32,790 nt of DNA, taken from an uncultured Collinsella sp. Lineage in GTDB: Bacteria; Actinomycetota; Coriobacteriia; Coriobacteriales; Coriobacteriaceae. Positions 22,366 to 29,998 of this stretch are shown piece after piece. Made by a program: the position numbers and the translations under genes. Under the pieces are notes generated by a model. That model was not told the origin of the DNA. It searched no databases and saw only the letters and a list, made by a program, of their open reading frames with translations. Positions within the stretch are counted from its first letter, which is position 1, and each line of letters begins with the position of its first letter. The stretch lies in NCBI GenBank assembly GCA_902465015.1, contig CABQLK010000021.1, forward strand, positions 1-32,790, in the 5' to 3' direction.

Positions 22366-23109
22366 CTACTCCTCCCCTCGGGCGGCGGCCAGCGCCTGGG
22401 CCAGCGTAAAGTTGCCCTCGTAGAGCGCGCGACCGGTAATGGCGCCTTCAATCGCACCCCCACCTGCCGCGGCAAGCGCGCGGATGTCGTCGAGCGTCGA
22501 GATGCCGCCCGAAGCCACGACGGGAAAGCCCGCGACCTGCGCCACATGGCGATACGCCGCCACATCGATGCCCGTCTGCATGCCATCGCGCGCGATGTCG
22601 GTATACACCAGATGCTTAAAGCCCAGCTCGGTAAGCTGCGCTACGGCATCGTCGAGCGCCACGCCCGCGCCGTCGCGCCAGCCGTTCACCTTAACCTGGC
22701 CGTCGCATGCGGCAATGTCGGCGACCAGCAGCTCGCCAAAGCCTTGGGCTGCCACCTCGGCAAAACCCGGCTCGGTCACCAGCACGGTGCCCAGCGCAAT
22801 GCGGCGAGCGCCATAGCCGGCCAGCTCGTCGATGCGCGCGAGCGAGCGGACGCCGCCGCCCACGTCCACGGACAGACCGTCGACGCCGCAGATGGCCTTA
22901 ATCGCCGCCGAATTGGCAGCGCATGTGTCCTCGTCCTCGCCAAAGGCAGCGGACAGGTCGACGACGTGCACCCAATTCGCGCCCTGCTCGGCAAACGAGC
23001 GGGCGACGGCCACGGGGTCGTCGGAATATACCTTGCAGCGGCTGCGGTCGCCGCGCTCCAGGCGCACAACCTTGCCGCCGATCAGATCGATTGCGGGAAA
23101 CAGGATCAT
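22366..23109 (-). CDS. hisA: ProFAR isomerase HisA
   Basis: Step 4 of the pathway, an Amadori-type isomerisation on a TIM barrel homologous to HisF. The 247 residues start ILFPAIDLIGGKVVRL with catalytic base D8. The phosphate-binding loops VGGGVRS and ASGGIST and the general acid Asp in VYTDIARDG are present. Its ATG overlaps the hisH stop by 4 nt (ATGA) and its stop is 3 nt from hisF. The acidic C-terminus, LAAARGEE, is unremarkable. In Actinobacteria the enzyme may be the bifunctional PriA; the trpF activity cannot be judged from the sequence alone. Confidence 0.96.
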   Translation of the reverse strand: MILFPAIDLIGGKVVRLERGDRSRCKVYSDDPVAVARSFAEQGANWVHVVDLSAAFGEDEDTCAANSAAIKAICGVDGLSVDVGGGVRSLARIDELAGYGARRIALGTVLVTEPGFAEVAAQGFGELLVADIAACDGQVKVNGWRDGAGVALDDAVAQLTELGFKHLVYTDIARDGMQTGIDVAAYRHVAQVAGFPVVASGGISTLDDIRALAAAGGGAIEGAITGRALYEGNFTLAQALAAARGEE

Positions 23110-23807
23110 CGGCCAACCTCCTCGACGATGCTGACGAAGTTCTTAAGGATGCGCTGACCCAGCGCGGAGGATTTCTCGGGATGGAATTGGCAGCCCCACA
23201 CGTTGCCGTGGCGCACGATGCACGGGAAACTCCGCGTATAGTGCGTGCGCGCCAGCACATCGGCGGCATCGGCGTCGTCGGTCACCGCGTAGCTGTGGGT
23301 GAAGTACATGTTGGCACCCTCGGCAAAACCGGCAAGCAGCGGATCGGCCGCACCGGCGGGCGTCATGTGCACCTGGTCCCAACCTACGTGCGGGACCTTC
23401 AGGCGGCTCGACTCCAAGCGCGTGCACGAACCGCGCATAATACCCAAGCCATCGACCCAGGGACCGCCAGCCTGCTCGAGGGTGTTGCCGTCGGCGACCA
23501 CGCCCTCGATCGCAGGCACGCCCTCGTTGCCGCGCTCAAAAAATAGTTGAAGGCCCAGGCAGATGCCGAGCAGCGGAGTTCCGGCGGCAACGGCGTCGAG
23601 CACCGCGTCCGCCTCGCCGCTCTGGCGCATAAAGGCGATCGCGTCATAGAACGCGCCCACGCCCGGGATGACCAGGCCGTCAGCGTTGCGAATCTGCTCC
23701 GGATCGTCCGACGTGCAGGCGGCGGCACCGGCGCGCGCAAGCCCGCGCACGACGCTCGACAAGTTGCCCTTGTGGTAGTCGACCACCACGATCTTCGGTT
23801 CGCCCAC
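23106..23807 (-). CDS. hisH: Imidazole glycerol phosphate synthase, glutamine amidotransferase subunit
   Basis: A class I glutamine amidotransferase that feeds ammonia to HisF. The GTG at 23807 is preferred because GGGAGG lies just before it and the product then starts at the first beta strand (PKIVVVDYHKGN). An in-frame ATG at 23828 would place that ribosome site inside the gene. From the GTG, the nucleophile C83 is in LLGICLGLQLFF, and the His/Glu of the triad are in QFHPEKS. PGVGAFYDA is the usual N-terminal loop. 233 residues, slightly long. Upstream lies a pair of REP-like hairpins that separates it from hisB. Confidence 0.94.
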   Translation of the reverse strand: MGEPKIVVVDYHKGNLSSVVRGLARAGAAACTSDDPEQIRNADGLVIPGVGAFYDAIAFMRQSGEADAVLDAVAAGTPLLGICLGLQLFFERGNEGVPAIEGVVADGNTLEQAGGPWVDGLGIMRGSCTRLESSRLKVPHVGWDQVHMTPAGAADPLLAGFAEGANMYFTHSYAVTDDADAADVLARTHYTRSFPCIVRHGNVWGCQFHPEKSSALGQRILKNFVSIVEEVGR

Positions 23808-23832
23808 GCGACCCCTCCCTTTTCCCATTCAA

Positions 23833-23947
23833 AACCTGCCAAAAAGGGACAGGTTTATTTTGGTCGGTTAAACGTTCGCCCATCGTATGAGACAGCATTT
23901 CCGCAGATATAACCTGCCAAAATAAACCTGTCCCTTTTTGGCAGGTT
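23833..23947. repeat. Pair of inverted REP-like hairpins between hisB and hisH (type C)
   Basis: Unit 1 (23833-23869, plus) and unit 2 (23911-23947, minus) are 37-nt copies in inverse orientation, identical for 31 nt and separated by 41 bp. Each unit forms its own hairpin: AACCTGCCAAAA with TTTTGGCAGGTT (two mismatches in unit 1), enclosing an AGGGACAGG core. Unit 2 supplies the hisB stop codon. The layout is like paired REP elements (BIMEs). Confidence 0.85.
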
Positions 23948-24533
23948 ACAGCGAGCCCTTGGTGCTGGGGATGCCCTGCACGCGGGGATCGAGCTCGCAG
24001 GCGTGGCGCATCGTGCGGCCCACGGCCTTAAAGGCGGCCTCGATAATGTGATGCGAGTTGCCGCCTGCCAGCTCACGCACGTGCAGCGTAAGTTTGGCAT
24101 CGCGCGCGAAGGCATAGAAGAACTCAACGGCCAGCTCGGTATCGAAACCGCCCACGCGCTCGGTCGGCACGGGCAGCTCGCAGTAGGCCTGGCCGCGACC
24201 CGAAATGTCCACGGCGGCCATCACGAGCGTCTCGTCCATGGCGATCGCCGCATCGGCAAAGCGCGTAATACCCGCTTTGTCGCCCAGCGCTTGGCAAAAC
24301 GCCTCGCCCAACACAATGCCCGTGTCCTCGACGGTGTGATGCGCGTCGACCTCAACGTCGCCTACCGCATGTACCGTCAAATCGAACAGGCCATGGCGGC
24401 CAAAGGCGTTGAGCATGTGGTCGAAAAACGGTACGCCGGTCGAGATATCGCACGCACCGGTTCCGTCCAGGTCGAGCTTGACGACAATGTCGGTCTCCCC
24501 CGTCTTGCGGGTCACCTCGGCATAGCGGTCCAT
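23946..24533 (-). CDS. hisB: Imidazoleglycerol-phosphate dehydratase
   Basis: Step 6 of the pathway: dehydration of IGP to imidazole acetol-phosphate, with Mn bound by clustered histidines. A 195-residue monofunctional form, without the phosphatase domain of enteric HisB. It has VPFFDHMLNAFGRHG (34-48), DAHHTVEDTG (63-72) and a C-terminal SHHIIEAAFKA, the three metal-site blocks. It starts directly at the hisC stop without a gap and ends in a REP-like unit that provides its TAA. Its C-terminus (GIPSTKGSL) is normal, so the repeat only replaced sequence around the stop. Confidence 0.97.
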   Translation of the reverse strand: MDRYAEVTRKTGETDIVVKLDLDGTGACDISTGVPFFDHMLNAFGRHGLFDLTVHAVGDVEVDAHHTVEDTGIVLGEAFCQALGDKAGITRFADAAIAMDETLVMAAVDISGRGQAYCELPVPTERVGGFDTELAVEFFYAFARDAKLTLHVRELAGGNSHHIIEAAFKAVGRTMRHACELDPRVQGIPSTKGSL

Positions 24534-25649
24534 CTACATCTCCTCCTTCACCAGCGCGGCAAACGCAGCCAGCACCTCGTCGTTTTCCTGCGGCGTGCCC
24601 ACGGTAATGCGCAGACAGTCCGCGAGCCCCGGCGCGTAGCTAAAGTCGCGCACCAAAATCGAATACTCGTCGCGTAGGCGCTCGCGCACGCGCGTGGCAT
24701 GCGGCGTACGCACGAGCACAAAGTTCGCCGCACTCGGCCATGCCTCCACGGGCAGGCCCTCGGCAACCATCGCGCGCAGGGCGCACAGCTCGCGCTCGCG
24801 CTCGGATGCGACCTGTGCCACCACGGGCGCGTACGCATCGCGGGCACGCACGCAGGCAAGCGCCGCCGCCTGGCTCAGCACATTGACCGAATAGATCTGG
24901 CGAATCGCCGCGAACACGTCGATGACCTCGGGCGCCGCGATCACGTAACCCAGACGCGTACCGGCGGCGCCAAACGCTTTGGACAACGTATGTAAAATCA
25001 CCAGGTTGGGATGCTCGGCGATAAGCCCCTGCGCCGTGGTGGCCGCGCCAAACGAATCGTCGGCAAACTCAACGTAGGCCTCGTCGACCATTACCATGCC
25101 GGGGCACGCATCGCACAGCGCCGCGACAAAGTCGAGCGGAGCCACGTCACCCGTGGGGTTATTGGGCGAGGTCACGATTGCCAGGTTGCACTCGGGCGCC
25201 GCCGCAAGCACGGCTGCCTGGTCGAGCTCAAAGGTCGCGGGATCGCGCCACACGTCGCGCACTTCGGTCTGGCAGAGCGACGCAAAGAACGCGTACTCGC
25301 TAAAGCACGGCGGGCAGTTGAGCAGGGTCCGTCCCGCGCCGCCAAACGCCAGCAGGTAGTTATAGAGCAGCTCGTCACCGCCGTTACCCACGCAGACATT
25401 CTCGCGCGCCACACCATGCCAGGCAGCAAGCTCGTCGCGCAGCACGTTGGACATGGGATCGGGATAGCGGTTGAGCGGCGTGGCAGCCAGGGCGGCGTCG
25501 ACCGCCTCGCGCACGCCGGCCGGCACGGGATAGGTGTTTTCGTTGGCCGAAAGGTTGATGCGTGTGGGCGTAAAGTTGGGATCGTAGGGCTCAATGCCGG
25601 CCAAGTAGGGCTGGACGAGCTCCTTCATACGGGGCGTCAGCTCGGCCAT
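24534..25649 (-). CDS. hisC: Histidinol-phosphate aminotransferase
   Basis: A fold-type I PLP enzyme that transfers the amino group from glutamate to imidazole acetol-phosphate. The ATG at 25649 is chosen: GGAGG lies before it, it follows the hisD stop by 1 nt, and the 371 residues fit the family. An earlier ATG at 25682 would overlap hisD. NLSANENTYP begins the substrate-binding region. GNGGDELL binds the PLP phosphate, SPNNPTGD is the conserved loop and VDEAYVEF holds the pyridine-binding Asp. K224 in TLSKAFGAAGTRLGY forms the Schiff base. Confidence 0.96.
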   Translation of the reverse strand: MAELTPRMKELVQPYLAGIEPYDPNFTPTRINLSANENTYPVPAGVREAVDAALAATPLNRYPDPMSNVLRDELAAWHGVARENVCVGNGGDELLYNYLLAFGGAGRTLLNCPPCFSEYAFFASLCQTEVRDVWRDPATFELDQAAVLAAAPECNLAIVTSPNNPTGDVAPLDFVAALCDACPGMVMVDEAYVEFADDSFGAATTAQGLIAEHPNLVILHTLSKAFGAAGTRLGYVIAAPEVIDVFAAIRQIYSVNVLSQAAALACVRARDAYAPVVAQVASERERELCALRAMVAEGLPVEAWPSAANFVLVRTPHATRVRERLRDEYSILVRDFSYAPGLADCLRITVGTPQENDEVLAAFAALVKEEM

Positions 25650-25650
25650 A

Positions 25651-27087
25651 TTAGGCCTCCTCGCCGGTCGGGCCAACGCCATCCGCGCTCACAGCCGCCG
25701 GGTCAACGCCCTCGGCAACCGTCGCCACGGCGTCGCCCGGCCAGGCGACCTTGGTCAGGTCGGCCGCGGCGAGCGACTCGGCGCTCACGGCATCCTCGCC
25801 CTGCTCCAACACGCGGCGGCGCAGTGCGGCAGAAAGCGCGTGTGCCCACAGGCCCTCGGCCTCGGCCAGGCGCTGCGTAGCGGGAGCGTCGAAGAGCAGG
25901 CCCTTGGGCGTATAGCAAATGACACTCGAGCGCTTGACGAACTCCTCCACCGAAAGCGGGTTGGAGAACATGGCGGTGCCGCCGGTCGGCAGCGTGTGGT
26001 TGGGGCCGGCAACGTAATCGCCGAGCGGCTCGGAGCTCCAAGCGCCCACAAAGATGGCGCCGGCGTTGCGAATGCCGCCGAGCAGGCCCATCGCATCCTT
26101 GCAGTGCAGCTCCAGGTGCTCGGGCGCCACGGTGTTCACCGCCTCGACGGCGGCAGCCATGTCGGCTGCCACCACGATGGTGCCCTCATTGTCGAGCGAG
26201 GCGCGCGTGATCTCGGCACGCGGCGACTGCGCTACCAGAATGTCGATACCCGCCTCGACCTCACGCGCAAACTGCTCGTCGCAGGTCACCAGATAGCAGG
26301 CCGCCAGCGGATCATGCTCGGCCTGGGCCATCAGGTCGGCCGCGACCACCATGGGCTTGGCCGTGGCGTCGGCCAGCACGCAGACCTCGGAGGGACCGGC
26401 GACCATATCGATACCCACGTCACCCGAAACAATCTGTTTGGCAGCGGCGACAAAGGCGTTGCCCGGGCCGGTAATCTTGTCGACGCGCGGAATGGTCTCG
26501 GTACCGTACGCCAGTGCGGCCACGGCCTGGGCGCCGCCCACCATATAGATCTCGTCCACGCCGCCGAGCTTTGCCGCGGCGAGCGTGTAGGGGCTGATCA
26601 GGCCGTCCTTTTGCGGCGGGGTCACCATGACCACGCGTTTGACGCCGGCCACCTTGGCGGGAATGGCGTTCATAAGCACGGTGGAGGGATACTGCGCGCG
26701 ACCGCCCGGCACATAGATGCCGGCCGCCGCGAGCGGGGTCACCTTAACGCCGAGCATCGTGCCGTCCGGGCGCGTAGTAAACCAGCTCTGTTCGACCTCG
26801 CGCTGGTGGAACTCGCGAATCTGGCGTGCAGCCTTTTCGAGCGCCGCGACAAAGGCGGGATCGAGGCCTTCGAGCGCGGCATCGACCTGCTCTTGCGGCA
26901 GACGGAAGCTCTGCAACTCAACACCGTCAAAACGCTGGCAGTAATCGCGCACCGCGGCATCGCCGTTGGCACGCACGTTTGCCACGATATCGCGGGCGGC
27001 GTCGACGATGTTTTGCGGCAGCACGCCCTTACGGTTGAGCTGGTTGGTAACGAGGCGCTCACCGGGAGCAAGCTTGATGGTCTTCAT
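25651..27087 (-). CDS. hisD: Histidinol dehydrogenase
   Basis: The last two steps of the pathway: NAD-dependent oxidation of histidinol to histidine, with zinc. Marks of the family include VPGGRAQYPST, PPQKDG, GPGNAFVAAAK, MVAGPSEV, MAQAEHDPLAA, APEHLEL and GPNHTLPTGGTAMF. These include the Glu/His catalytic pair and zinc ligands. The 478 residues exceed the usual 425-440: the last 45 form an Ala/Val/Glu-rich tail (for example ATVAEGVDPAAVSADG) without family similarity. The upstream junction to hisZG has 106 bp with a terminator-like hairpin, while the downstream junction to hisC is 1 nt. Confidence 0.96.
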   Translation of the reverse strand: MKTIKLAPGERLVTNQLNRKGVLPQNIVDAARDIVANVRANGDAAVRDYCQRFDGVELQSFRLPQEQVDAALEGLDPAFVAALEKAARQIREFHQREVEQSWFTTRPDGTMLGVKVTPLAAAGIYVPGGRAQYPSTVLMNAIPAKVAGVKRVVMVTPPQKDGLISPYTLAAAKLGGVDEIYMVGGAQAVAALAYGTETIPRVDKITGPGNAFVAAAKQIVSGDVGIDMVAGPSEVCVLADATAKPMVVAADLMAQAEHDPLAACYLVTCDEQFAREVEAGIDILVAQSPRAEITRASLDNEGTIVVAADMAAAVEAVNTVAPEHLELHCKDAMGLLGGIRNAGAIFVGAWSSEPLGDYVAGPNHTLPTGGTAMFSNPLSVEEFVKRSSVICYTPKGLLFDAPATQRLAEAEGLWAHALSAALRRRVLEQGEDAVSAESLAAADLTKVAWPGDAVATVAEGVDPAAVSADGVGPTGEEA

Positions 27088-27119
27088 ATCGGTATCCCCT
27101 ATCGGTCGAGGTCTTGTTC

Positions 27120-27166
27120 AAAAAAACGAGAGACCGGGCGGCGGCATCAGTCGGCCCGCAGCCCGG
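27120..27166 (-). terminator. Terminator-like hairpin between hisZG and hisD
   Basis: CCGGGC-TG-CGG pairs with CCG-CC-GCCCGG on the minus strand (27134-27166). It is followed 7 nt later by seven T (27120-27126). It may reduce read-through from hisZG into hisD. Confidence 0.5.
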
Positions 27167-27193
27167 ACGTTGGGGCGCCCGTGCGTGCTCGCG

Positions 27194-28909
27194 CTATTGT
27201 GCCGAGCCCGCAACGGGCTCAAAATGCTTGTCCTTCACGGCTGCCGCCAAGCGATCTGCCAGATTGCGTACGCGCGGATCCAGACGTGCGGCACCCGGAT
27301 TGACAAAGAAGCGGGCCGTGCAGTCCATGATGCGGCCGGTAATGACCAGGTCGTTATCGCGCAGCGTGGCGCCCGTGGCGGTAATATCCACGATGCGATC
27401 GGTCATGCCGACGATGGGGCCCAGCTCGATGTTGCCGTGCAGCGAAACGATGTCGGCGTTCACGCCGCGCTCGGCATACCAGGCACTCGCGATGCGCGGA
27501 TACTTGGTGGCCACGCGAAGCGACCCACGGCGGGCATAGTTGCGCTCGGCCTGGCCGGCGCGCCACGCGGGCTCCGCCTCGATAAACGTGCACAGGCCGT
27601 AGCCCAGGTCGACCAGCTGCAGCAGGTTGAGGTCTGCCTCGATAAGCGAGTCCCAACCGCAGATGCCGCAGTCGGCACCGCCACAGCCCACAAAAGCGGG
27701 CGCGTCGCTGGGACGCACGATGACAAACTCGATATCGCTGACCGCACCCTCACCGGCGCGTGTGTCGCGACCGCGCACGATGAGATGACGACCGGGATCA
27801 CGCAGCTCAGAGACATCCAAGCCCGCGGCCTCGAGCACGTCGAGCGTGTCGGCCTTGAGCGAGCCCTTGGGCACGGCAATGCGCAACGGACCCTCGGTGC
27901 CACGGCCCGCGGCGTGATCGCCATCGGAAGCAGCGTCCTCGGCCGAGGTGCGCGCAGCCTCCAGGCGCTCGAGCGAAAAGGCGAAACCCGCCGCCGGCAC
28001 CTCGATGCCGTCGCCAAATGCACCGGTAAAGATGGAGTCGTAGCGTCCGCCCGAACCCACCGGATCGGGCAGGCCGCCGGCATAGGCCTTAAAGACCAGG
28101 CCCGTGTAGTAATCAAACGAGTTCATGATGGAGAAGTCGAAGGACAGCACCTGGGCGTCCTCGGGAGCCAGGCCCTCGACCAGGGCGCGCAGCTCGCGCG
28201 TGAGCGGCGCGACAATGCCCGCCGCCGCCAGCAGCGCGTCGACGCGGTCGAGTACCTCGGCGCCGCCGTGCAAGCGCGGCAGCTCGCTAATGGCAGCCTT
28301 GACGGCCTCGGACTCGGCGCTTGCCGCCACACGGGCATCAAGGCCCACAAAGTCGTTGGCGTGCACGCAACGCAATGCCTCGGCAGCCAGTTCGCGATCC
28401 TCACAGGCCGCGAGCAGCTCCTTAAACGGACGCACGCTGCCCGCGATAACGCGCGCATCGGGAAGCGCCAACTTGCGCACGGCCTCGGCCACCAGCGAGA
28501 CGATCTCGACATCGCCCGCGGTATCGCCCGCACCGATAAGCTCAAAGCCCAGCTGCGTAAACTGACGCGAGCCACCGGCATTGCGTTGGCACTCGCGGAC
28601 CACCGGCGCCTCGTAGCGCAGGCGCAGTGGCAGATCGGCTGCGCGCATGCGGGTCGAAACCAAGCGCACGATCGGCAGCGTGTTGTCGGGACGGACCACC
28701 AGCAGGCGGCCGTCGTCATCGAAGAGCTTAAACGGCGTGTCCGCAATGCGGCCGCCCTCCTCGAGCGAACCCTTGTCCTCGAGCAGCGGCGTCTCGACCG
28801 GCAGGTAATGATGCTCCCTAAAGCAGCCCTTCACCGTACATGCGATCTCCTCGCGCGCCTGAGCCTCCTCGGGCAATATGTCCCGGAATCCCCACGGTGT
28901 GGCCGTCAT
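27194..28909 (-). CDS. hisZG: HisZ-HisG fusion: ATP phosphoribosyltransferase regulatory and catalytic subunits
   Basis: This 571-residue protein carries both parts of the short-form ATP phosphoribosyltransferase, which commits ATP and PRPP to histidine synthesis and is inhibited by histidine. Residues 1-320 are HisZ, a catalytically dead histidyl-tRNA synthetase homologue: GFRDILPEEA, the class II blocks RLRYEAPVVR and QLGFELIG, SFDYYTGLVFKAY and SGGRYDSI. After an acidic Ala-rich linker (about 320-340) comes the short HisG: LRIAVPKGSL, GGADCGICGWDSL, RVATKYPRIA and the PRPP-binding DRIVDITATGATLRDN. HisG lacks the C-terminal regulatory domain of long-form HisG, as expected for HisZ-dependent enzymes. 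One uninterrupted frame covers both. It is the first gene of the his operon. Confidence 0.93.
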   Translation of the reverse strand: MTATPWGFRDILPEEAQAREEIACTVKGCFREHHYLPVETPLLEDKGSLEEGGRIADTPFKLFDDDGRLLVVRPDNTLPIVRLVSTRMRAADLPLRLRYEAPVVRECQRNAGGSRQFTQLGFELIGAGDTAGDVEIVSLVAEAVRKLALPDARVIAGSVRPFKELLAACEDRELAAEALRCVHANDFVGLDARVAASAESEAVKAAISELPRLHGGAEVLDRVDALLAAAGIVAPLTRELRALVEGLAPEDAQVLSFDFSIMNSFDYYTGLVFKAYAGGLPDPVGSGGRYDSIFTGAFGDGIEVPAAGFAFSLERLEAARTSAEDAASDGDHAAGRGTEGPLRIAVPKGSLKADTLDVLEAAGLDVSELRDPGRHLIVRGRDTRAGEGAVSDIEFVIVRPSDAPAFVGCGGADCGICGWDSLIEADLNLLQLVDLGYGLCTFIEAEPAWRAGQAERNYARRGSLRVATKYPRIASAWYAERGVNADIVSLHGNIELGPIVGMTDRIVDITATGATLRDNDLVITGRIMDCTARFFVNPGAARLDPRVRNLADRLAAAVKDKHFEPVAGSAQ

Positions 28910-28944
28910 CTGGTGAGCCTCCTCATGCTGTGTTTCATGTAGAA

Positions 28945-28976
28945 CAGAAGACCGGCATAGCTCCGCCGGTCTTCTG
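28945..28976 (-). promoter_or_regulatory. Strong hairpin in the leader of hisZG
   Basis: A perfect 12-bp inverted repeat (28945-28956 with 28965-28976) has an 8-nt loop. On the minus strand it ends in TTCTGTTCT, 36 nt before the hisZG start. It could end transcripts of the upstream sugar isomerase or act in the his leader. No His-rich leader peptide or T-box sequence was found. Confidence 0.5.
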
Positions 28977-29078
28977 GGTACTTTAGCATACTAGAGTGCT
29001 TGCGGGGAAAATCCGTCGCAGCCGCTCACACCGTATTCATTTGGAAACATAGGGCAGATTGCCGCAGCCCAACCCAAC

Positions 29079-29915
29079 CTAGGCGCCAATCGCACGACGA
29101 TACTCTGCCATTACCTGCGCATCGGCAGCTGCGGGGTCGGCAAAATAGCGCCCGTCATAGGTCTCAGCCGAAACAACTCCGCGATAGCCGCGCGCCACCA
29201 GCCTATCCAGGTCGGCGCGCATATCACGGTTGCCGTCACCCCAGGCAAGATGCGTCGTGCCATCTGCCGCAACATCGACAAAATGCACGTGGGCGACATC
29301 ATCGCCAAGCAGATCGAAATAATCGTCGATGGTATCCCCCGCCACCGCCATGGCGCCCATATCCAGACACGCCTTAAGTGCCGGATGATCAACTGCCTCG
29401 ATCATGCGCTTCGTGTCGGCCGCCGAGTTCACGATCATCGACTCAACCGGCTGCAGGGCCTCGAGCACCAGTCGCACGCCGCGCTCTCCCGCATGCTCGG
29501 CAATCGCGCGCAGCATCGAGGCGCTGCGACCCCACGCGTCCTCGATCGGCTCGTTCAAAAATGCCCAGCCGCTCGAGACCATGACCTGCTCGGCTCCAAG
29601 TTCCGCCGCGATATCCACAACGTTCTTAAAGTACGCGAGCGTACGGGCACGCGCCTCATTCCCGCGCGCCGCGATATTCCACGGCTTGGGGTTGTTCTGT
29701 TCGGGACAAAGCCCCACAATCCGAACCCCATACCGCTGTGACAGCTCCCGCACCTGCTCGAGCGAATCGTATCCATGGCAATCGACATACAGATGCATCG
29801 CCCCGGTCCAAAGCTCGCAACACGTGTAGCCCGAGGCCGCTGCCGAAGAAAAGAATTCCTCAAGGTCAAAATAACGATGGCTGATATTCATGACGGCAAG
29901 CTGCGGATACTCCAT
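29079..29915 (-). CDS. TIM-barrel sugar phosphate isomerase/epimerase
   Basis: A 278-residue protein of the AP-endonuclease-2-like sugar isomerase/epimerase superfamily (as in FrlC, DTE, IolE). The ATG at 29915 has AGGTGG 5 nt upstream; a GTG at 29924 lies within that site. Typical strands are LAVMNISHRYFDLEEFF, VRIVGLCPEQ, VMVSSGWAFLNEP and ACLDMGAMAVAG. Metal ligands are likely the Glu of LVLEALQPVES, the Asp of CLDMG, the His of HVHFVDV and the Glu of VSAETYDG. Beside a mannose-family PTS and a deglycase-like gene it may act as a fructoselysine-type 3-epimerase (inference; the substrate is not certain). It lies behind a terminator-like hairpin after the IID gene. Confidence 0.8.
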   Translation of the reverse strand: MEYPQLAVMNISHRYFDLEEFFSSAAASGYTCCELWTGAMHLYVDCHGYDSLEQVRELSQRYGVRIVGLCPEQNNPKPWNIAARGNEARARTLAYFKNVVDIAAELGAEQVMVSSGWAFLNEPIEDAWGRSASMLRAIAEHAGERGVRLVLEALQPVESMIVNSAADTKRMIEAVDHPALKACLDMGAMAVAGDTIDDYFDLLGDDVAHVHFVDVAADGTTHLAWGDGNRDMRADLDRLVARGYRGVVSAETYDGRYFADPAAADAQVMAEYRRAIGA

Positions 29916-29932
29916 CTTGTCCACCTTTCGGC

Positions 29933-29966
29933 AAAAGGGCGCCGCAGCACAGTGTGCGCGACGCCC
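29933..29966 (-). terminator. Terminator after PTS IID
   Basis: A 9-bp stem (29937-29945 with 29958-29966) has one pair that is G-U only on the minus strand. It is followed by four T. It separates the PTS genes from the sugar isomerase gene. Confidence 0.65.
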
Positions 29967-29998
29967 CCTCTTACATTGTTCTCATTATGACGGATGCT

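Noticed and set aside
25840..27303. Plus-strand open frame opposite hisD
   Set aside because: Antisense shadow of a conserved gene, without domain pattern.
26966..28942. Long plus-strand open frame (658 codons) opposite hisZG and hisD
   Set aside because: It is antisense to two clear enzyme genes, has Arg/His/Gly/Ala-rich composition typical of high-GC shadow frames and shows no known motif.
28910..28942. Ten-codon open frame (MKHSMRRLTR) overlapping the hisZG start as a leader peptide
   Set aside because: It has only one His codon, no ribosome site of its own and no alternate antiterminator, so a classic his attenuator is not supported.
28910..29078. T-box leader upstream of the his operon
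   Set aside because: The conserved GGGTGG-ACCGCG antiterminator sequence was not found on the minus strand.
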